DNA of 64,000 nt, from positions 62,001 to 126,000 of the forward strand of contig JAWKVP010000008.1 in the NCBI GenBank assembly GCA_041398005.1, written 5' to 3'. The stretch's first letter is position 1; every line of letters begins with the position of its first letter. Shown one piece after another: positions 8,644 through 16,515 of the stretch. The position numbers and the translations under genes are program-made. The notes under the pieces were generated by a model that searched no databases, had not been told where the DNA came from, and saw only the letters and a program-made list of their open reading frames with translations. This DNA comes from JAGREO01 sp020446285. Its GTDB lineage: Bacteria > Pseudomonadota > Alphaproteobacteria > Geminicoccales > Geminicoccaceae.

Positions 8644-10737
8644 TCACGCCGGCCGGGCGACCTCCACGACGAGATTGCCGAAACGGTCCGAGCGCGCCCG
8701 GTCGCCGGGTTCGATCACGATCGTCGTGTCGAGTTGCTCGACGATCGCCGGTCCGTCGAACATCGCGTCGAGGGGCAGGGCGGCGCGGCGGTATACGGGC
8801 GTTTCCAGCCAGCCGCCGGCGAAATGGACGGGGCGTCGGGAGGAAAGGGCGCCGGCAAGATCCTCCGCGCGCCCGCTGTCGTCGCACAGGAGCCCGGCAT
8901 GGACACCGCTTCTCCGCGCGACGACGCTGGCCTTCATCGCCACCACGACCGGCTCCATTTCGGCCAGTTCGATGCCGAACCGGTCGAGATAGACGGCATC
9001 GAAGGCGGCACGCAGGGATCCGGCATCGAGTTTCGCCCGGTCGGCCGGAACGTTGAGGACATGCGTCTGTCCGCGGAACTGCATGTCGAGGGAAAAGCTC
9101 ACGCGCACGGAGGATATGCCGACACGTTCGCGGGCGATGGCCGCCCGGCCCAGCGCCTCGAGCCCGTCGAGGCCGCTTGCGATGTCGGCGCCGGCGAGTT
9201 CGGCGAGGGGCTTGTTCACCGTCCGCACATGATCGTGGCGGATATCCGCGACGATGCAGCCGATGGCATTGGTGATGCCGGGGCGCAGGGGGACGAGGAC
9301 GCGCGGAATGCCGAGCTCGCGCGCGAGGGCGCAGGCATGGAGCGGGCCGGCGCCGCCGAACGCGAAGAGCGCATAGTCCCTCGGATCGTGGCCGCGTGCC
9401 AGCGAGACCATGCGGATCGCACCGGCCATCCGGTCATTGGCGATGCGAAGGATCGCCGCCGCCGCTTCCGTCGCATCCAGTCCGAGAGGTTCGCCGATCC
9501 GCTCCTGGATCGCGCGTTCGACCCGTTCGAGCGGGGCGCGGCCGTCGACGGACAGGAGGCCGCCCGGATCGAGTCGTCCCAAGAGCAGATTGGCATCGGT
9601 GATCGTCGGTTCCGTGCCGCCGCGGCCGAAGGCGATGGGGCCGGGATCGGCGCCGGCGCTGCGCGGGCCGACCTGCAACATGCCGCCATCATTGAGAAAG
9701 GCGATGGAGCCGCCGCCGGCGCCGATCGTGTGGACATCGACCATGGGAACGTGAATGGGCATGCCATGCTCGAGTTCGAGCTCGTCGCTGACCGCCGGCA
9801 CGCCGCTCCGGATGAGCGCCACATCCGAACTCGTTCCGCCCATGTCATAGGTGATCAGGTCCGGATAGCCGGCATGACCGCCGACGAAGGCTGCTGCCAT
9901 CACCCCCGATGCCGGACCGGACATGACCGTCTTGGCGGCTTCCTCGGCGACGATGTCGGCTGCGACCGTGCCGCCATTGCCCTGCATGACGAGAAGGTCG
10001 CGGGTGAAGCCGCGCGTCTTCAGCTCGTCGAGCAGACGGGCGACATAGCGTGCCAGCACCGGCTGGACCGCGGCATTGACGGCGGCCGTCGTTCCGCGCT
10101 CGAATTCCCGGAATTCCGAGAGGATCTCGTGACCGGCGGTGACGCAGCTGTTGGGCCAGAGGGCGCGCGCGATCGCGGCGGCGCGCTTCTCGTGGGCGGG
10201 ATTGACGGGGGCGTGAAGGAAGTGGACCACGAGCGATTCGCACCCCGCGTCGATCAATTGTCGTACCGCCGCCGCCACGCCCTCCTCGTCGAGCGGTGTC
10301 ACCACCCTGCCTTCGGCATCCATGCGCTCATCCACCTCGAGGCGCAGGTCGCGCGGCACGAGCGGTTCGAAGATGCCGGTCATGCCGTAGGGATTGGGCC
10401 GTGTGCGGCGGCCGAGCTCGAGAATGTCGCGAAACCCCCGCGTCGTGATCAGCCCGGTCCTCGCGATCCGCCGTTCGAGCAGGGCATTGGTCGTTGTCGT
10501 CGTGCCGTGAATGATGGTCTCGACCGAGGCGAGGTCGATCCGTGCGCCGGCAAGCGCGTCGAGCACGCCGAGCGCCTGGTTTGCCGGCGTGCTCGGAACC
10601 TTGGCGATGCGCAGGCGCGTGCCCTGCCGCCGGTGCTGCCCGTCATTGCCGGCGGCCGCATGATCGACCTCGATGGTCACCAGATCGGTGAAGGTGCCTC
10701 CGACATCGACCCCGACCAGTCCTCCGCCCTGCGTCAC
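8644..10737 (-). CDS. Hydantoinase/oxoprolinase family protein, HyuA-type subunit
   Basis: A 697-residue HyuA-family protein (N-methylhydantoinase A, acetone/acetophenone carboxylase beta-type). It opens with the phosphate loop GVDVGGTFTDL, continues with HGTTTTTNALLER, and has the central YDMGGTSSDVALI and GPRSAGADPGP motifs, all diagnostic of the ASKHA-fold ATPase half. Length is normal. Family members use ATP to open a cyclic amide or to activate a ketone, and almost always work with a HyuB subunit; none is encoded in the window. The start is GTG (10735-10737) with GGGAG seven bases upstream. It ends 33 bp before the EryD-like regulator on the same strand, so it may belong to the polyol operon. 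Confidence 0.88.
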   Translation of the reverse strand: MTQGGGLVGVDVGGTFTDLVTIEVDHAAAGNDGQHRRQGTRLRIAKVPSTPANQALGVLDALAGARIDLASVETIIHGTTTTTNALLERRIARTGLITTRGFRDILELGRRTRPNPYGMTGIFEPLVPRDLRLEVDERMDAEGRVVTPLDEEGVAAAVRQLIDAGCESLVVHFLHAPVNPAHEKRAAAIARALWPNSCVTAGHEILSEFREFERGTTAAVNAAVQPVLARYVARLLDELKTRGFTRDLLVMQGNGGTVAADIVAEEAAKTVMSGPASGVMAAAFVGGHAGYPDLITYDMGGTSSDVALIRSGVPAVSDELELEHGMPIHVPMVDVHTIGAGGGSIAFLNDGGMLQVGPRSAGADPGPIAFGRGGTEPTITDANLLLGRLDPGGLLSVDGRAPLERVERAIQERIGEPLGLDATEAAAAILRIANDRMAGAIRMVSLARGHDPRDYALFAFGGAGPLHACALARELGIPRVLVPLRPGITNAIGCIVADIRHDHVRTVNKPLAELAGADIASGLDGLEALGRAAIARERVGISSVRVSFSLDMQFRGQTHVLNVPADRAKLDAGSLRAAFDAVYLDRFGIELAEMEPVVVAMKASVVARRSGVHAGLLCDDSGRAEDLAGALSSRRPVHFAGGWLETPVYRRAALPLDAMFDGPAIVEQLDTTIVIEPGDRARSDRFGNLVVEVARPA

Positions 10738-10881
10738 GCATGTTCTCCCGCTTTCCGTAACCCGCGAAGCTTGCCCGCCCCGCCCCGTCCACGCAAGCCG
10801 CGCGGCCCCGCCATGCTCCCGCGCAGCCACCATCCCGCCCCGATCACCCCACCGGACATGGCTTCCGCACGAGGACCGGAG

Positions 10882-10897
10882 GTTTCCGCGCGGAAAC
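10882..10897. promoter_or_regulatory. 16-bp perfect palindrome upstream of the HyuA gene
   Basis: GTTTCCGCGCGGAAAC is a perfect palindrome about 145 bp upstream of the HyuA start. It stands out from the surrounding GC-rich simple sequence and could be an operator. No factor can be assigned. Confidence 0.35.
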
Positions 10898-10904
10898 GCA
10901 CCGG

Positions 10905-11105
10905 CAATGTCCTGCACGAGGACCGGCCCGGCAATCCGGATAGCCTGGCGCCGGCAATCCGGTCGGCGCGGTGCGGGGCTGGGCCAGTTGATGCGGTGCG
11001 GGGCCGGGTAGCGCGGCGGTGCCAGCAATCCGGGCGGTGTGGTGCGGTGCCGGGTGATGCGGTGCGGGGCCGGGCGGTGTGGCGCGATGCCGGGTGATGC
11101 GGTGC
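10905..11105. repeat. GC-rich mosaic of short direct repeats
   Basis: This part of the gene-free stretch 10738-11527 is built from reiterated short words. CCGGCAATCCGG-like units occur near 10911, 10930, 10951 and 11022. The 20-mer TGATGCGGTGCGGGGCCGGG occurs perfectly at 10989-11008 and 11055-11074, with partial copies around 10967 and 11092. The units are not evenly spaced and there are no unique spacers, so it is not CRISPR. ORFs through it have no family likeness. It probably arose by slippage or unequal crossover. Confidence 0.6.
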
Positions 11106-11180
11106 CGAACGAAGCCATTCCGTCAACCGAAGATTAACCGCCCCATGCCAGACTGCACGCCATGCTGGAACATGCTAAAG

Positions 11181-11228
11181 TGGGACTCCGCCGCCGCGAT
11201 TTTCGGGGACCGCGCGCGCGGAGTCCCA
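11181..11228. repeat. 10-bp inverted repeat in the intergenic region
   Basis: TGGGACTCCG (11181-11190) and CGGAGTCCCA (11219-11228) are perfect inverted copies separated by 28 bases, with further imperfect pairing outward (AAAG with GTTT). The interior is GC-rich and self-complementary. It could be a transcript hairpin upstream of the hypothetical gene at 11528; no T-run follows. Confidence 0.45.
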
Positions 11229-11269
11229 GTTTACCATGACGTTTCACGGTTTTCACGGGATGGCATGAT

Positions 11270-11283
11270 AACCGGTACCGGTT
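11270..11283. promoter_or_regulatory. 14-bp palindrome AACCGGTACCGGTT
   Basis: A perfect 14-bp palindrome about 245 bp upstream of the start of the unrecognised gene at 11528. It is a candidate operator only. Apart from this, the inverted repeat at 11181 and the direct repeats before it, I see no gene between 10738 and 11527. Confidence 0.35.
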
Positions 11284-11527
11284 TTGCGAGAGGTTAAGGG
11301 CGGCGGCGGACGGCCCGTCCTTTTGACATGGCAACTATCCCTCGCTTCGCCCCGGTCCAACACCCCGCCACAACAGTGAACTCTCCCTTTCCGTACGGAA
11401 GCACCCAAGCCAACTAATGGCCGGGTCAAGGGACCGCCACGGTCCCTTGTCTTCCTTCTTGCTTGTTTTTCCTATTTCCCTGACTTTTTTCCTTGCATCT
11501 GTCCATCATCTCGCGCATAAGGCGAGC

Positions 11528-12280
11528 ATGAGCACAGCAGGCAACATTTCCGTACTGGTTTCCGATGCGCAGCGGCGACGTGTGGCGCGTTGGGGGATGT
11601 TGCGGTTGTTGCGTTTCTGCTGGTTCTGGGCGCTGGGTGACGAGGAGCGGGCTTGCCGTGAGTGTCGGTTGAATGCCCAACAGAACGACGAAACCGCTCG
11701 TATCAACCCGGTATATCCCATCATCATCGCCTTTCAGGAGATGATGCGTGCGGCTGACGATGTGGTCGCGACGTTGTGGCCGATGGCGGAAGAGTGGTTC
11801 GCGAGTATCCACGAGCGGCTTTCGCAGCTGCCGGAAGAGCAGCGTCAGGAGCGGCTTGCATGGCTGGAATGGGCCGCGTCACGGAAGGGCCGATCGCCGC
11901 TGGAGCAGCTGTTTGAAACGGTTTTGCAGCGGATTTCGGGTGTGCCACGCGAGGCGGCTCCGAGGCCCGACCGGCATGCCGGCATGACCGAGGCGGGGCT
12001 TGCCGCACTGCAACTGCTCAAGGAGCAGGAGGCAGAGGAGCGCCGGTTGTGTGAGGGCGATGCGGAGCGGCGGCAGCGGCAATCCGGCCGTCGCGCGCTG
12101 ATTGCAGATCTTGCCAGATGGCTCGCCGTTCACGTTCACGCACTGGTCCCCGACCCGCACGCGATCCTGGCCGAACGCCGCCGCTTGCGCGAGGCCGAAG
12201 ACGCCGCCATCGCCGCGGCGACCAGACCTGTATACAGCTTCCATGCCGACGACACGCACGCGAGATTCCGAAAAGCCTGA
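11528..12280 (+). CDS. Hypothetical protein, not recognised
   Basis: A 250-residue protein that I cannot assign. The preferred ATG at 11528 has AAGG six bases upstream; the frame stays open to 11417. The N-terminal third is basic and aromatic (RRRVARWGMLRLLRFCWFWALG) and contains CRECRL, a short Cys-x2-Cys. The middle is predicted helical with acidic patches (EEWFASIHERLSQLPEEQR). A glutamate/arginine-rich likely coiled coil follows (about 165-195), then another near ILAERRRLREAEDAAIAAA. There is no signal peptide from this start. It stands alone, convergent with the GMC oxidoreductase gene, and its 3' end carries the first of several CTGTATACAG palindromes. It could be a DNA- or phage-associated protein, but nothing proves that. 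Confidence 0.6.
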   Translation: MSTAGNISVLVSDAQRRRVARWGMLRLLRFCWFWALGDEERACRECRLNAQQNDETARINPVYPIIIAFQEMMRAADDVVATLWPMAEEWFASIHERLSQLPEEQRQERLAWLEWAASRKGRSPLEQLFETVLQRISGVPREAAPRPDRHAGMTEAGLAALQLLKEQEAEERRLCEGDAERRQRQSGRRALIADLARWLAVHVHALVPDPHAILAERRRLREAEDAAIAAATRPVYSFHADDTHARFRKA

Positions 12281-14076
12281 TTGTATACAGGGCTTTTGCT
12301 CGCGGTGAATCCATACATTTGGGGAATTTATCGTATACAGCCGGACCTCATACAGCCGGACAAGGCGGCATTTCCGGGGCTCAGCGCTGGCTGTTCTGCC
12401 AGTCGGGGTGCATCCATGGGGTGACATTGGCGGCGGCGAGCGGCTCGCGGCCGAGAATGTGGTCGGCGGCCTTTTCGCCGGTCATGATCGACGGGCCGTT
12501 GAGATTGCCGTTGGTGATCTGCGGGAAGATCGAGCTGTCGGCGAGGCGCAGGCCGTCCACGCCGATCACCCGGCATTCGGGATCGACCACGGCGAGCGGA
12601 TCGTCGGCGGCGCCCATCCGGCAGGTGCCGCAGGGGTGATAGGCGCTCTCGACATGCTCGCGGATGAAGGCGTCGAGCTGTTCGTCGGTCTGCATGTCGC
12701 TGCCGGGCCGGATCTCGTGGCCGCGAAACGGGGCGAACGCGTCCTGGGCGAAGATCTCGCGGGTGAGGTGTATGCAGTTGCGGAAATCCTCCATGTCCCC
12801 GTCTGCCGACAGGTAGTTGAAGAGGATCGCCGGGGGCTCCGCCGGGTCCGCCGAGCGCAGCCGGACATGGCCGCGGCTCCGGCTGCGCATCGGCCCGACA
12901 TGGGCCTGGAAGCCGTGGCCCTCGGCGGGGGCGGTGCCGTCATAGCGGATGGCGACGGGAAGGAAATGGAACTGGATGTCCGGCCATGCGACGCCGGCCT
13001 TCGAGCGGATGAAGGCGCAGCTCTCGAAATGGTTGGTGGCGCCGTGGCCGCTTTTGAGCGCGAGCCAGCGAAGGCCGATCAGCGCTTTCGACAGCGGGTC
13101 GAGGTGACTGTAGAGGGTGATGGGCTGTATACAGGCCATCTGGATGTAGAGTTCGAGGTGATCCTGCAGGTTTTCGCCCACACCCGGCCGGTCGGCGACG
13201 GGTTCGATACCGTGCTGCTTGAGGCTCGCGGCGTCGCCGATGCCGGAGAGCATGAGAAGGCGGGGCGAGTTGATCGAACCCGCGGCGATGACGATCTCGA
13301 TTTCGGCCCGCACCGTCCGCACGATGTCGCCTTGCGCAATCTCCACGCCGGTGGCCCGCTTGCCATCGAACAGGATGCGCCGGCAGAGCGTGCGGCTCAT
13401 CAGTGCGACGTTCGGCCGGCGCAGGGCGGGGCGGAGATAGGCATTGGCAGCAGACCAGCGGCGGCCCTTGTGGACCGTCATTTCCATCGCGCCGAAGCCT
13501 TCCTGACGCGAGCCGTTGTAATCGTCGGTGAGGCCGTAGCCTGCCTGCCTGCCGGCCTCGACGAAGGCTGTATACAGCGGATTGCGCCGTTCGCCGCGAC
13601 GTACATGCAGGGGACCGTCCGTCCCGCGCCAGCCCGGCTCGCCGCCATGGCTGGTCTCCATGCGGCGGAAGTAGGGCAGCACATGGCGATAGCCCCAGCC
13701 GGTGGCGCCCATCGTCTCCCATCGATCGAAATCGCATGCGTGGCCGCGCACATAGACCATGCCGTTGATCGAGGAGGAGCCGCCGATCACCCGCCCGCGC
13801 GGACATTGCAGCCGGCGGCCGCCGAGATGCGGCTCGGGCTCGCTCCGGTAGCCCCAGTCATAGGTCTTCATGCCCATGGGGTAGGAAAGCGCTGCCGGCA
13901 TCTGCACGAACGGCCCGGCATCGCTGCCGCCCGCCTCGATCACCAGCACGCTGTGGCGGCCGCTTTCGGAAAGCCTGCAGGCAAGCGCCGCGCCGGCGCT
14001 GCCGGAACCGATCACGATGTAATCCACGGATGAAAGTGCCAAGCCATGCCTCCTGTATGCAGCTCGCTGTATGCAG
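12228..14076. repeat. Cluster of CTGTATACAG palindromes
   Basis: Perfect CTGTATACAG occurs at 12228-12237, 13125-13134 and 13568-13577. Nine-base or variant copies are at 12282-12290 (TGTATACAG), 12332-12340 (CGTATACAG) and about 12349-12355 (CATACAG). Two CTGTATGCAG copies lie at 14053-14062 and 14067-14076, just upstream of the GMC gene. Copies inside the GMC gene are read in two different frames (Cys-Ile-Gln and Leu-Tyr-Thr), one using the ATA codon that is rare at this GC content. That argues for a DNA-level signal and not a protein repeat. I found no comparable cluster elsewhere in the window by eye. Confidence 0.6.
12381..14042 (-). CDS. GMC-family FAD-dependent oxidoreductase, choline dehydrogenase-like
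   Basis: A 553-residue glucose-methanol-choline oxidoreductase that would oxidise an alcohol with FAD. The N-terminal Rossmann motif is VIGSGSAGAALACRL with an acidic end to the second strand (VIEAGG). The GMC signatures are present: PRGRVIGGSSSINGMVYVRG and, for the second, GSINSPRLLMLSGIG. The C-terminal AYHPCGTCRMG carries the active-site histidine, followed by ITNGNLNGPSIM. This matches BetA/alcohol dehydrogenase (AlkJ) homologues of about 550 residues. No betB, betI or choline transporter lies nearby, so the substrate is open. The start is taken as TTG at 14042 with GGAGG six bases upstream; a GTG lies five codons later. Confidence 0.88.
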   Translation of the reverse strand: MALSSVDYIVIGSGSAGAALACRLSESGRHSVLVIEAGGSDAGPFVQMPAALSYPMGMKTYDWGYRSEPEPHLGGRRLQCPRGRVIGGSSSINGMVYVRGHACDFDRWETMGATGWGYRHVLPYFRRMETSHGGEPGWRGTDGPLHVRRGERRNPLYTAFVEAGRQAGYGLTDDYNGSRQEGFGAMEMTVHKGRRWSAANAYLRPALRRPNVALMSRTLCRRILFDGKRATGVEIAQGDIVRTVRAEIEIVIAAGSINSPRLLMLSGIGDAASLKQHGIEPVADRPGVGENLQDHLELYIQMACIQPITLYSHLDPLSKALIGLRWLALKSGHGATNHFESCAFIRSKAGVAWPDIQFHFLPVAIRYDGTAPAEGHGFQAHVGPMRSRSRGHVRLRSADPAEPPAILFNYLSADGDMEDFRNCIHLTREIFAQDAFAPFRGHEIRPGSDMQTDEQLDAFIREHVESAYHPCGTCRMGAADDPLAVVDPECRVIGVDGLRLADSSIFPQITNGNLNGPSIMTGEKAADHILGREPLAAANVTPWMHPDWQNSQR

Positions 14077-14225
14077 CTTGTGCGGCGGGCGGGTGGTGCC
14101 GGACGGATGTGCCTTCCTGTCCCGCCGGCGCCACCGCCGTCAAGCCATGAGCCAAAAGACACATGTTCACACGCTGTTAACCGTCAGGGTTCATGGTGGT
14201 GGCATGGACACGAGGGACTTCCACC

Positions 14226-15041
14226 ATGGACTGCAAGGAGAAACCGGCCACGCTCCGGCTCGAACCGGCCGGCAATGACGCACTCTGGCAGGCGCTCGAG
14301 GCGATGCCGCTCGGGGCGGAGGATCGTCCGCCCGGTTTCGTTCGCCGTCTCGCCCGCGAGAATGGCTGGCCGGTCGACCGGGCCCGTCAGGCGATCCTCG
14401 AATACAAGCGGTTCGTCTATCTGGCGGTGCGTGCGCCGCATCCGGTCACGCCATCGCGGGATGTCGATCAGGTCTGGCACCTCCATCTGACCCATTCGCG
14501 CAGCTACTGGCAGGAGATGTGCGGCGAGATCCTCGGCCGTCCGCTGCATCACGAGCCCACCGCCGGCGGCGAGAGCGAGGATCGCAAATATCTCGAGCAG
14601 TACAAGCGCACGCTGGCGAGCTACGAGCGGGCGTTCGGGGAGGTGCCGCCCGAGGCGTTCTGGCCGTTGCCGCAAGCGCGTTTCGCCGGGGCGGGCGATC
14701 TCCTCTGGATCGACCGCTCCGACTACTGGCTCCTGCCGCGATCCGCGCGGGCGCTGGCGGGCGGAGCGGCGCTCGGCGGGATCGGCCTTGTCGTACTGGC
14801 CGGCACCGGCCATGCCGAAGGCGGCGAGGGGACGTCGGCCAGCGGCTGGATGTGGCTCATGGTGGCTGTCGTCGTTCTTGGTCTCGCCGCATCGCTTTTC
14901 CGCGATCTTGTCGGCCGGCCGCGCAAGCGGCGCAGGCGCGGCAGCGACAGCTCACCCGGCTGGTTCGGCGGTTGCGGCAGTTCTTCCGACGATTGCGGCG
15001 GTTCTTCCGACGGTTGCGGCGGCGGCGGGTGTGGCAGCTGA
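14226..15041 (+). CDS. Glycine/cysteine-tailed membrane protein (TIGR04222-like)
   Basis: A 271-residue protein. The soluble N-terminal domain contains a conserved-looking histidine cluster, DVDQVWHLHLTHSRSYW (residues 79-95), with Cys99 and His108-109 nearby; this looks able to bind metal. Two hydrophobic segments follow (about 176-193 and 207-223). A basic patch RKRRRR precedes a Ser/Gly tail with four cysteines at 250, 257, 264 and 269. This arrangement is seen in TIGR04222 membrane proteins and glycine-rich-domain proteins, whose function is unknown. The ATG at 14226 follows GAGGG by ten bases; an upstream Met at 14193 is possible. It is a single gene downstream of, and divergent from, the GMC gene. 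Confidence 0.75.
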   Translation: MDCKEKPATLRLEPAGNDALWQALEAMPLGAEDRPPGFVRRLARENGWPVDRARQAILEYKRFVYLAVRAPHPVTPSRDVDQVWHLHLTHSRSYWQEMCGEILGRPLHHEPTAGGESEDRKYLEQYKRTLASYERAFGEVPPEAFWPLPQARFAGAGDLLWIDRSDYWLLPRSARALAGGAALGGIGLVVLAGTGHAEGGEGTSASGWMWLMVAVVVLGLAASLFRDLVGRPRKRRRRGSDSSPGWFGGCGSSSDDCGGSSDGCGGGGCGS

Positions 15042-15142
15042 CGCCCCGTCCGCCAGCACCCCTTCCAGGCCGCCGAGGTTGCGCCGGATCGCCCGAGGCT
15101 GCATAGAAGCGGCGGCTTTCACATGAGGGGGACAGCGCCGCC

Positions 15143-15811
15143 ATGACCGCAGACGGGGACCAGCCAGGCTTCAAGGTGGCGATCATTCCGGTCACACCGC
15201 TGCAGCAGAACTGCTCGCTCATGTTCAACGATGCGCGCGGGGAGGGCGTGGTGGTCGATCCGGGCGGGGATGTTCCGCGCATCCTCTCGGTGATCGAACA
15301 GACCGGCGTCAGCGTCAGTGCGATCCTGCTCACGCACGGTCACATCGACCATGCCGGCGGTGCCGCGGAACTGAAGGAGGCGCTCGGCGGGGATGTGCCG
15401 GTCATCGGGCCCGACGAGCGCGACCGGTTCCTGCTCGACGGGCTGGCGGAGCAGGGGCGGCAGTTCGGGCTCATCGGCGCGCGGAATTGCGTGCCGGACC
15501 GTTTCCTTGTCGAAGGCGAGACGCTCGATCTGATCGGCGAGCGTTTCGAGATCCTCCATTGTCCGGGCCATACGCCGGGCCATCTGGTGTTCGTCAATCG
15601 CCGGCTGGGCTTCACCCTCATGGGTGACGTGCTGTTTCAGGGCTCCATCGGCCGCACCGACTTTCCCTATGGCGATCATCGGGCATTGCTCGACGCCATT
15701 CGCGACAAGATCCTGCCGCTCGGCGACGATATGGGCTTCATCTGCGGTCATGGCCCCGGCTCCACCATCGGCGAGGAACGCGCCGGCAATCCGTTCCTGC
15801 AGGGGCTGTGA
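15143..15811 (+). CDS. Metallo-beta-lactamase-fold hydrolase, glyoxalase II-like (YcbL type)
   Basis: A 222-residue cytoplasmic metallohydrolase. The zinc-binding motif THGHIDHAGG gives His65, His67, Asp69 and His70. Later ligands are in HCPGHTPGH, MGDVLFQGSIGRTDF and ICGHGPGSTIG. The short length, without the helical C-terminal domain of classical glyoxalase II, matches the YcbL/GloC type, which hydrolyses S-lactoylglutathione. The ATG follows a GACAGCGCCGCC stretch with no strong ribosome site. It is monocistronic, between the membrane protein and the TRAP genes. Confidence 0.88.
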   Translation: MTADGDQPGFKVAIIPVTPLQQNCSLMFNDARGEGVVVDPGGDVPRILSVIEQTGVSVSAILLTHGHIDHAGGAAELKEALGGDVPVIGPDERDRFLLDGLAEQGRQFGLIGARNCVPDRFLVEGETLDLIGERFEILHCPGHTPGHLVFVNRRLGFTLMGDVLFQGSIGRTDFPYGDHRALLDAIRDKILPLGDDMGFICGHGPGSTIGEERAGNPFLQGL

Positions 15812-15950
15812 CGGACGGCCTGCGGCGGTTTCCGGCCGGGTGACCCGCTGCCGGGTGATAATGGCCCTTTGCGGCGGGGCGTGGTATGCGCCGTGGAGTC
15901 CTCCGGCAAACGGGGGTTCCTGAAGAACGGTTCAGGGAGGTCACGCGGTC

Positions 15951-16511
15951 ATGCAGATCCTCGGGAGGGCGATCCGCGCGCTCGCCGCATTCAATACCGG
16001 CGTCGCCGCCATCGCCCGGATCATGAGCCTGTCGCTGATGGGCCTCATGCTGGCGATCATGGTCGCCGCCGTATTCTTCCGCTATGTCCTCAACGATTCG
16101 CTCGTCTGGTCGGAAGACGTGCTGCTGATGATGGCCATCTGGATGACCTTCGCCGTCGCCCCCATCGCCTACCGGGTCGGCTCGAACGTCTCCCTCGACA
16201 CGCTCTCCAGCCGGCTTGACGGACGCGGCGCGCACATGCTCGGCCTTCTGACCCACCTTCTCGTCATCCTGCTCCTCGTCTTTCTCGTCATCCAGACGGC
16301 GGGCTTCATCGAGCGGGGATGGAAGATCCGCGCCAATACCGTGCCGGTGCAGATGGCGTGGATCTACATGATCATGCCGGCCTCGTTCATCGCCATGCTG
16401 CTGGTCGGCGCCGAACGCGCGCTGCGCGATCTCGCCGGCGTGATCGACCCCGGCGACGAACTGGCGATCCCGCCCGCGCCCTCGGCCGACATGCGCGTGG
16501 TGGAGGACTGA
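15951..16511 (+). CDS. TRAP transporter small permease, DctQ-type
   Basis: A 186-residue membrane protein with four hydrophobic segments (about 22-42, 58-78, 95-118, 137-160), as expected of the DctQ subunit. The diagnostic FFRYVLNDSLVWSEDVLLMM sits between the first two. DctQ pairs with DctM to make a sodium-dependent, periplasmic-binding-protein-fed importer. GGGAGG precedes the ATG by ten bases. The dctM gene follows after four bases. No DctP binding-protein gene is adjacent, so the ligand cannot be inferred. Confidence 0.92.
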   Translation: MQILGRAIRALAAFNTGVAAIARIMSLSLMGLMLAIMVAAVFFRYVLNDSLVWSEDVLLMMAIWMTFAVAPIAYRVGSNVSLDTLSSRLDGRGAHMLGLLTHLLVILLLVFLVIQTAGFIERGWKIRANTVPVQMAWIYMIMPASFIAMLLVGAERALRDLAGVIDPGDELAIPPAPSADMRVVED

Positions 16512-16515
16512 ATTC

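Noticed and set aside
8551..11097. 848-codon ORF opposite the HyuA gene
   Set aside because: Antisense to a gene with complete family motifs; composition is that of a complement frame.
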